Shown one piece after another: positions 58,679 through 64,000 of a DNA stretch of 64,000 bases. The DNA lies in contig NZ_JBBMFK010000002.1 of NCBI RefSeq assembly GCF_040096055.1, forward strand, positions 124,001 to 188,000, given 5' to 3'. Both the position numbers and the translations under genes were made by a program. Below the pieces are notes generated by a model that was not told where the DNA came from, ran no database searches, and saw only the letters and a program-made list of their open reading frames with translations. Numbering within the stretch: the stretch's first letter is position 1; every line of letters begins with the position of its first letter. This DNA comes from Pseudoflavonifractor intestinihominis (lineage in GTDB: Bacteria; Bacillota; Clostridia; Oscillospirales; Oscillospiraceae).

Positions 58679-61114
58679 ATGGCTAAGACCGCAAAGCCCG
58701 AATCTAAGCCCGTACTTAAATCCGCCGCCCGTATGTCAAAGCGGGGGCCCCTTGATCAGGAGCAGCTGCGCAAGATGGACGCCTACTGGCGCGCGGCCAA
58801 CTATCTGTCCGTGGGCCAGCTCTATCTGCTGGACAATCCCCTGCTCCGCCAGCCCCTGAAGCCGGAGCACCTCAAGCGGCACACTGTGGGCCACTGGGGC
58901 ACCGCGCCGGGGCAGAACTTTATCTACACCCACCTCAACCGGGTCATCACCCGCAACGACCTGAACATGATCTATCTGGCCGGTCCCGGCCACGGCGGCG
59001 AGGCCGTGGTGGCCCAGACCTACCTGGAGGGGACATACAGCGAGGTGTATCCCAACGTGGGCCAGGACGAGGAGGGCATGAAACGGCTTTTCCGCCAGTT
59101 TGCCTTCCCCGGCGGCATTCCCAGCCATGTGGGCCCCGAGGCCCCCGGCTCCATCAACGAGGGCGGCGAGCTGGGCTACTCCCTGTCCCACGCCTTCGGC
59201 GCGGTGATGGACAACCCCGACCTGATCGCCGCCTGCGTGGTGGGGGACGGCGAGGCCGAGACCGGCCCCCTGGCCGCCGCCTGGCAGAGCAACAAGCTCA
59301 TCAACCCCATCACCGACGGCGCCGTGCTGCCCATCTTCCACCTCAACGGCTTCAAGAGCGCCGGTCCCTCCATCTTCGGCCGGATCACCCACGAGGAGCT
59401 GGAGATGTACTTCAAGGGCTGCGGCTGGGAGCCCCGGTTCGTGGAGGGGGACGACGCGCCCCAGATGCACCAGACCATGGCCGCCGCCCTGGACTGGGCG
59501 GTGCGTGAGATCAGCCGCATTCAGGAGCACGCCCGCACCCAGAACGACCCCACCCGGCCCCGGTGGCCCATGATCGTGTTCCGCTCCCCCAAGGGCTGGA
59601 CCTGCCCCGTGTCCCTGGACGGCTTCCCGGTGGAGGGCACCTGCCTGGCCCACCGCATCCCCTTCCCCGCCGACGCCGCACACCCGGAGCATATCGCCCT
59701 GCTGGAGTCCTGGATGCGCAGCTACCACCCGGAGGAGCTCTTTGACGAAAACGGCCGGCTCGTCCCCGAGCTGCGGGAGCTGGCCCCCGTGGGTAACCGG
59801 CGCATGGGCTCCAACCCCCACGCCAACGGCGGCCAGGTGCTCCGGGACCTCCGCCGCCCCGACTTCCGCAGCTACGCGGTGGATGTCCCCTCCCCCGGCG
59901 ACCACCTGGGCGAGGACATGCACCAGCTGGGCAAGTACATGCGGGACGTGGTACGCCTCAACATGGAGGCCAAGAACTTCCGCATCTTTGCCCCCGACGA
60001 GGCCAAGTCCAACGGCCTGGAGCCGGTCTTTGAGGTGACCGGACGGCGCTGGAACACCGACTTTATGGAAAACGACCTGAACCTGGACACGGAAGGACGG
60101 GTCATGGACGCCATGCTCTCCGAGCATATGTGCCAGGGCTGGCTGGAGGGCTACCTCCTGACCGGGCGGCACGGCGCCTTTGTCAGCTACGAGGCCTTTA
60201 TCCGCATCGTGGACTCCATGGTCTCCCAGCACGCCAAGTGGCTCAAGGTGGCCTCCCAGCTGCCCTGGCGGCAGGATATCGCCTCCCTGAACTACGTGCT
60301 GGCCTCCAACGTGTGGCAGCAGGACCACAACGGCTTCACCCATCAGGACCCCGGCTTCCTGGACCATGTGGCCAACAAGAAGGCGGACGTGGTGCGGCTC
60401 TACCTGCCCCCGGACACCAACTGCCTGCTGTCCACCTTCGACCACTGCATCAAGAGCCGGAACTACGTCAACGTGATCATCGCCTCCAAGCACCCCCGGC
60501 CCCAGTGGCTCACCATGGACCAGGCCGTGAAGCACTGCACCCAGGGCATCGGCATCTGGCAGTGGGCCTCCAACGACCAGGGCGCCGAGCCCGACGTGGT
60601 CATGGCCTGCTGCGGCGACACCCCCACCCTGGAGACCCTGGCGGCAGTGACCATCCTGCGCAAGTACCTGCCCGAGCTCCACATCCGGGTCATCAACGTG
60701 GTGGACCTGATGAAGCTCCAGCCCCACACGGAACACCCCCACGGCCTCACCGACGAGGACTACGATGCCTACTTCACCACCGACAAGCCCGTCATCTTTG
60801 CCTTCCACGGCTACCCCACCCTGGTCCACGAACTGACCTACCGCCGCCACAACAAGAAGCTCCACGTCCGGGGCTACAAGGAGGAGGGCACCATCACCAC
60901 CCCCTTTGACATGCGGGTACAAAACGACATCGACCGCTACCACCTTGTGATGGACACGGTCAAGCGTCTGCCCCAGCTGGGCAACCGGGGTGCCTTCCTC
61001 ATCCAGCTCATGCGGGACAAGCTGGTGGAGCACCGCCAGTACATCACCACCTACGGCGAGGACATGCCCGAGATCAGAGACTGGAAATGGAACAACGGCA
61101 AGGGGATGGAATGA
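58679..61114 (+). CDS. xfp: Xylulose-5-phosphate/fructose-6-phosphate phosphoketolase
   Basis: An 811-residue thiamine-diphosphate enzyme that cleaves xylulose-5-P, and often fructose-6-P, with phosphate to acetyl phosphate. Family motifs: GHWGTAPGQNFIYTHLNR, AGPGHGGEAV, SINEGGELGYSLSHAFGA and GDGEAETGPLAAAW for the diphosphate site, then PMIVFRSPKGWTCP. The C-terminal transketolase-like part has the conserved HQDPGFLDH and GCCGDTPTLE. It stands alone, with its own promoter and terminator; no acetate kinase gene is adjacent. Confidence 0.95.
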   Translation: MAKTAKPESKPVLKSAARMSKRGPLDQEQLRKMDAYWRAANYLSVGQLYLLDNPLLRQPLKPEHLKRHTVGHWGTAPGQNFIYTHLNRVITRNDLNMIYLAGPGHGGEAVVAQTYLEGTYSEVYPNVGQDEEGMKRLFRQFAFPGGIPSHVGPEAPGSINEGGELGYSLSHAFGAVMDNPDLIAACVVGDGEAETGPLAAAWQSNKLINPITDGAVLPIFHLNGFKSAGPSIFGRITHEELEMYFKGCGWEPRFVEGDDAPQMHQTMAAALDWAVREISRIQEHARTQNDPTRPRWPMIVFRSPKGWTCPVSLDGFPVEGTCLAHRIPFPADAAHPEHIALLESWMRSYHPEELFDENGRLVPELRELAPVGNRRMGSNPHANGGQVLRDLRRPDFRSYAVDVPSPGDHLGEDMHQLGKYMRDVVRLNMEAKNFRIFAPDEAKSNGLEPVFEVTGRRWNTDFMENDLNLDTEGRVMDAMLSEHMCQGWLEGYLLTGRHGAFVSYEAFIRIVDSMVSQHAKWLKVASQLPWRQDIASLNYVLASNVWQQDHNGFTHQDPGFLDHVANKKADVVRLYLPPDTNCLLSTFDHCIKSRNYVNVIIASKHPRPQWLTMDQAVKHCTQGIGIWQWASNDQGAEPDVVMACCGDTPTLETLAAVTILRKYLPELHIRVINVVDLMKLQPHTEHPHGLTDEDYDAYFTTDKPVIFAFHGYPTLVHELTYRRHNKKLHVRGYKEEGTITTPFDMRVQNDIDRYHLVMDTVKRLPQLGNRGAFLIQLMRDKLVEHRQYITTYGEDMPEIRDWKWNNGKGME

Positions 61115-61130
61115 TCCTCTGCCTGCAAAC

Positions 61131-61162
61131 GCGCCCCCGGAGGCTGATGCCTCCGGGGGCGC
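61131..61162. terminator. Terminator between the phosphoketolase and tepA genes
   Basis: A 14-base perfect stem, GCGCCCCCGGAGGC (61131-61144) with GCCTCCGGGGGCGC (61149-61162), followed by TGCTTCTTAG. It lies seven bases before the tepA stop on the other strand and can serve both convergent genes, though the T-run is imperfect. Confidence 0.75.
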
Positions 61163-61168
61163 TGCTTC

Positions 61169-61906
61169 TTAGCGCTTGAGCGCCGCCATCCGCCGCTGCC
61201 GCTCCTCCTCCATCATGCCGTGGAGGCAGTCCAGCGCGTCGGAGAGGCCGCCGATCCGGTCGATGAGGCCGATCTTCACCGCCTCCTCCCCGTAGATCAC
61301 GCTGCCCACATCCGCCGCCAGCTCCCCGGTCTGGAGCATCATCCTGGTAAAGGTCTCCCGGTCCACATGGCTGTTCTGGGTGACAAACTGGATGATCCGG
61401 TCCTGGATGCGCTCAAAGTAGTAGAAGGTCTGGGGCACGCCGATGACCAGGCCGTTGAGACGCACCGGGTGGATGGTCATGGCGGCGGAAGGCGCGATAA
61501 AGGACACCTTGGCGGACACCGCCAGCGGCACGCCGATGGAGTGTCCGCCTCCCAGCACCAGAGACACGGTGGGCTTGCGCATGCTGGCAATCAGCTCGGC
61601 GATGCCCAGCCCCGCCTCAATATCGCCCCCCACTGTATTCAGCAGGATGAGCACGCCGTCCACCTCGCTGCTCTCCTCAATGGCCGCCAGCAGAGGCATC
61701 ACATGCTCATATTTGGTGGTCTTGGCGTTGGAGGGCAGCAGCTGATGGCCCTCGATCTGCCCCACAATGGTGAGGGTGTGGACGGTGCCGCGCTCCGTCT
61801 TGATGGTGGCCGAGCCCATATCCACGATCTGCTGCTGGCGGTCGCTGAGCCCGCTGTCCTCCTCCCCGCGCTCCGCTGCTCCGGTCTCCCTGGTCTCTTC
61901 TGTCAT
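61169..61906 (-). CDS. tepA: ClpP-class serine protease, translocation-enhancing protein TepA-like
   Basis: A 245-residue ClpP/crotonase-fold protein of the TepA/YmfB group, linked to secretion and membrane-peptide breakdown. Nucleophile region LVLGGGHSIGVPLAVSA carries the Ser; His is in MTIHPVRLNG; NTVGGDIEAGLGIAELI gives the oxyanion loop. Start at 61906, where GGGAGG lies 8 bases upstream; the GTG at 61915 overlaps that site. In Bacillus, tepA is next to spoIIIE; here they are about 16 kb apart. Confidence 0.88.
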   Translation of the reverse strand: MTEETRETGAAERGEEDSGLSDRQQQIVDMGSATIKTERGTVHTLTIVGQIEGHQLLPSNAKTTKYEHVMPLLAAIEESSEVDGVLILLNTVGGDIEAGLGIAELIASMRKPTVSLVLGGGHSIGVPLAVSAKVSFIAPSAAMTIHPVRLNGLVIGVPQTFYYFERIQDRIIQFVTQNSHVDRETFTRMMLQTGELAADVGSVIYGEEAVKIGLIDRIGGLSDALDCLHGMMEEERQRRMAALKR

Positions 61907-61967
61907 ATACAGCACCTCCCTGTGTACTGCCCCTAGTATTTGCGGACACAGGGAGTTTCATCCGTAA

Positions 61968-62003
61968 AAAAGGACTTGGCGGGATACCCTGCCAAGTCCT
62001 TTT
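61968..62003 (-). terminator. Terminator after the diguanylate cyclase gene
   Basis: A 13-base stem, AAAAGGACTTGGC (61968-61980) with GCCAAGTCCTTTT (61991-62003), followed on the minus strand by further T residues. Confidence 0.88.
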
Positions 62004-62034
62004 CTCATCTTCTGTTTTCCGGGGCGCAGCGCCT

Positions 62035-63492
62035 TCAGCCCTCCGCCTGGAAGACCGCGTGCCCGTTTCCCCCGGCCCGCTTGGCCTCGTACAGGGCCCG
62101 GTCCGCGTTTTCATACAGCAGCGTGAAGTCCTTGCCGTGGCGGGGATAAAATGCCGCGCCGATGCAGCACGACAGGGTCTCCTGGGGGATCTCGTCCACA
62201 CTGATGCCCCGGATCCGGCTGTTCACCGTGGACATCAGCCGCTGCACCACTTCCGGATTGCCCACGTTCTTCAGAAACACCATAAACTCGTCTCCGCCCA
62301 CACGGCCCACGATATCCGTCTCACGGAACACGCCCCGCAGGACCTGCGCCGTCTTCTTCAGCACCAGATCTCCGGTGGCATGTCCGTAGGTGTCGTTGAT
62401 CTCCTTGAAGTGGTCCAGGTCCACCATCAGCAGCACCTGGTAGCCCTTGCACCGCTCCTCGTTAAGCCAATCTGTAATGCTCCGGGCGGTGCTCTCCTTG
62501 TTGAGCAGGCCGGTCAGCGAATCCTCCTCCGCCTTCCGCATCAGCCTGCGCCGGTCTCTGGCGTTGATGTGCTGGATGGACACCAGCAGCGCGCCCACGC
62601 CCAGCAGGAACGCCGCGCCCAGCAGCAGCTCATAGTGGGCGATGAATTCATAGCCGGCCTTGGCGTCCTCCTCGCTGACCACATAGCAGAGCACCCAGTC
62701 GTTGCAGTCCAGAGGCTCGTAGGCCAGATAGCTGCCCACGCCCTGGTTGTCCACGATGATGCTGCCGCTGCTCCTGTTCTGAAAGTCCGTACGCATCTGG
62801 TCCAGGGAGCCCTTGGAGAAGTTCACCTTGCCATATGCATCGAAGAAATACCGCTCCGACCAGTCGGCCTCGGCAGTGCCTGTGCTCACAATAGAGCCGT
62901 CCGCCGTCACGATAAAGGAGTAGCCCTTCCCCTCGTAGATATCCGCGAACAGCAGGCTGCTCAGGGCGCCCACGTCGTAGGAGCCGCCCAGCACGGCTGT
63001 GACCTGGCCGTCCCGCTCCACGGGCACTGCCAGCACCACTTTGTTGTCCCCGTCCACCGAGCTGGAAAGCGGGTTGCTCATGGCCCGCTGGCCGCTCATG
63101 GCGGTCTGAAAATACGCCCGGTCCCCCACCTGAGTGACGATCCCATCGCTGCTGTATCCCGTCCCGTCCGGCAGGATCAGCATGGTCCGCCCAAAGGTGT
63201 CCGTGGAGGACAGGGACTGAAGGATGTCCTCCATCTGCTCCACGGTCAGCTTCTGGGGCTGCATGCCGATATAGCTGGATGCCACCTCCAGCGTATTGAA
63301 CTGGAGCTCAATGACCGCTTCAAAATGATAGCTCTGCTGCTGCACATTGGACTGGAGCAGCTCCACTGTATTTTGATTGACCGCACTGTCCACTCGGGCG
63401 AAGAACACCATAAATGCCGTTGCCAGGTAGCACAGGAACACGGCTAACGCAATCGCATATCTTAGGCTGTTCTTGCTTCGGTGCCAACCCAT
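62035..63492 (-). CDS. Membrane diguanylate cyclase with extracellular Cache domain
   Basis: A 485-residue signalling protein that makes cyclic di-GMP. Two membrane helices (about 12-32 and 288-308) flank an outer dCache-type domain of about 240 residues, whose ligand is unknown. The cytoplasmic GGDEF domain has an intact GGDEF near 397. Five residues before it lies RETD, the RxxD inhibitory I-site, so the enzyme should be limited by its product. LTGLLNKES and DLDHFKEINDTYGHATGD are the other family motifs. The active enzyme probably works as a dimer. Confidence 0.93.
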   Translation of the reverse strand: MGWHRSKNSLRYAIALAVFLCYLATAFMVFFARVDSAVNQNTVELLQSNVQQQSYHFEAVIELQFNTLEVASSYIGMQPQKLTVEQMEDILQSLSSTDTFGRTMLILPDGTGYSSDGIVTQVGDRAYFQTAMSGQRAMSNPLSSSVDGDNKVVLAVPVERDGQVTAVLGGSYDVGALSSLLFADIYEGKGYSFIVTADGSIVSTGTAEADWSERYFFDAYGKVNFSKGSLDQMRTDFQNRSSGSIIVDNQGVGSYLAYEPLDCNDWVLCYVVSEEDAKAGYEFIAHYELLLGAAFLLGVGALLVSIQHINARDRRRLMRKAEEDSLTGLLNKESTARSITDWLNEERCKGYQVLLMVDLDHFKEINDTYGHATGDLVLKKTAQVLRGVFRETDIVGRVGGDEFMVFLKNVGNPEVVQRLMSTVNSRIRGISVDEIPQETLSCCIGAAFYPRHGKDFTLLYENADRALYEAKRAGGNGHAVFQAEG

Positions 63493-63717
63493 GCCCTCAC
63501 CTGCACTTCCGCTAAAACGATTAACAAGATTATAGCAAAACTATCGGCTTCTTGCAATTTAAACAGCTGATTTTCGCTCTCTTTTTTTCTTCCGCTGTGA
63601 CTTAAACCGCCCTTTTCCGTCTAAAACAAACATTAGCTGTCATTTTTCGCCATAATTCCTCACATTTCGAGAAATCCATTTTCTGAATCTTTCGGCCGCT
63701 CCCTGCCGGGTGCATGC
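63493..63717. other. Intergenic stretch upstream of the diguanylate cyclase gene
   Basis: 225 bases, AT-rich, no gene. It should hold the diguanylate cyclase promoter on the minus strand, but I see no clear -35/-10 pair. No c-di-GMP riboswitch core is visible. Confidence 0.5.
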
Positions 63718-63753
63718 AAAAATGGGCTCCGCACAAGTACGGAGCCCATTTTT
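63718..63753 (-). terminator. Terminator after the M18 aminopeptidase gene
   Basis: AAAAATGGGCTCCG (63718-63731) with CGGAGCCCATTTTT (63740-63753). Read on the minus strand the stem ends in TTTTT, ten bases past the stop codon. Confidence 0.88.
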
Positions 63754-63763
63754 TCCTGTTCAG

Positions 63764-64000
63764 TTACCGCGCCTCAAAGACAGCCTTCATGCCCTTGTAG
63801 GTCATGTAGCAGTCCAGCTTGCTCACGGTCTCATAGGGGGCGTGCATGGAGAGCACGGGCACGCCGGCATCCAGGGTGTCGATGTCCCGCTCGGCCATGT
63901 ACACGGCCACGGTGCCGCCGCCGCCCTGGTCCACCTTGCCCAGCTCGGCCATCTGCCACACCACGCCGGCCTCGTCCAGAATGCGGCGGGTATAGGCCAC
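63764..64000 (-). CDS. M18-family aminopeptidase, C-terminal fragment
   Basis: The last 78 codons of a gene entering from the right edge. The visible part, GKVDQGGGGTVAVYMAERDIDTLDAGVPVLSMHAPYETVSKLD, is the C-terminal region of M18 zinc aminopeptidases (aspartyl aminopeptidase group). The His in SMHAPYE is a conserved metal ligand. The rest, including the first metal site, lies outside the window, so substrate preference cannot be judged. Confidence 0.85.
   Translation of the reverse strand: MAYTRRILDEAGVVWQMAELGKVDQGGGGTVAVYMAERDIDTLDAGVPVLSMHAPYETVSKLDCYMTYKGMKAVFEAR

Overview
The window looks like chromosome of a GC-rich member of the Clostridia, most likely Oscillospiraceae (Flavonifractor/Lawsonibacter-like). 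This is inferred from gene content: a Gram-positive PolC with internal exonuclease, a short HisG with HisZ, a pyrH-frr-uppS-cdsA-dxr-rseP-ispG-polC operon, a two-domain 2-hydroxyacyl-CoA dehydratase activase, an LtaS-like sulfatase, TepA, and strong AGGAGG ribosome sites with some GTG/TTG starts. No species can be named from sequence alone. Almost all of it is core chromosome: no insertion sequence, prophage or CRISPR array is visible. Because GC is high at third codon positions, long open frames occur antisense to real genes; these are shadows and are not listed.

Layout. 1-12.2 kb (minus): pyrH, frr, uppS, cdsA, dxr, rseP, ispG and polC (nucleotide supply, ribosome recycling, isoprenoid and phospholipid precursors, membrane proteolysis, replication), then hisZ and the start of hisG behind their own promoter. 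12.3-13.9 kb: a DegV protein and an acetyltransferase. 13.9-22.2 kb (minus): a complete arginine cluster argG-H-C-J-B-D-F with an ArgR box upstream of argG. 22.2-28.8 kb: an ECF sigma/anti-sigma pair, a membrane foldase, tcdA, a TauE/SafE permease split into two genes, ruvX, and an ArsR/SdpI-like pair. 28.8-32.7 kb (plus): the rpmG-secE-nusG-rplK-rplA and rplJ-rplL units, each behind a structured RNA leader (an L10 leader with attenuator, and an unassigned leader upstream of rpmG).

32.7-34.2 kb is an AT-richer patch with an orphan ribbon-helix-helix regulator over a perfect palindromic operator and two identical tRNA-Pro(GGG) genes separated by a long inverted repeat. 34.2-40.5 kb is a TetR / MMPL transporter / giant secreted GLUG-repeat coiled-coil protein operon, the best candidate here for an undescribed system. 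40.5-43.2 kb is a metal-responsive ArsR / HMA chaperone / P1B-ATPase efflux operon. 43.2-50.9 kb (minus) carries ftsK/spoIIIE, uppP, an LtaS-like synthase and a DUF1700/DUF4097 pair. 51.2-58.6 kb (plus) carries a dehydratase activase with its partner protein, an acetyltransferase, a MATE exporter and a lipoprotein. The window ends with phosphoketolase, tepA, a Cache-GGDEF diguanylate cyclase and the 3' end of an M18 aminopeptidase gene.

Start codons were chosen by ribosome-binding site and, for hisZ and the LtaS-like gene, by promoters that rule out longer frames. Promoters, operators and terminators were called by eye.
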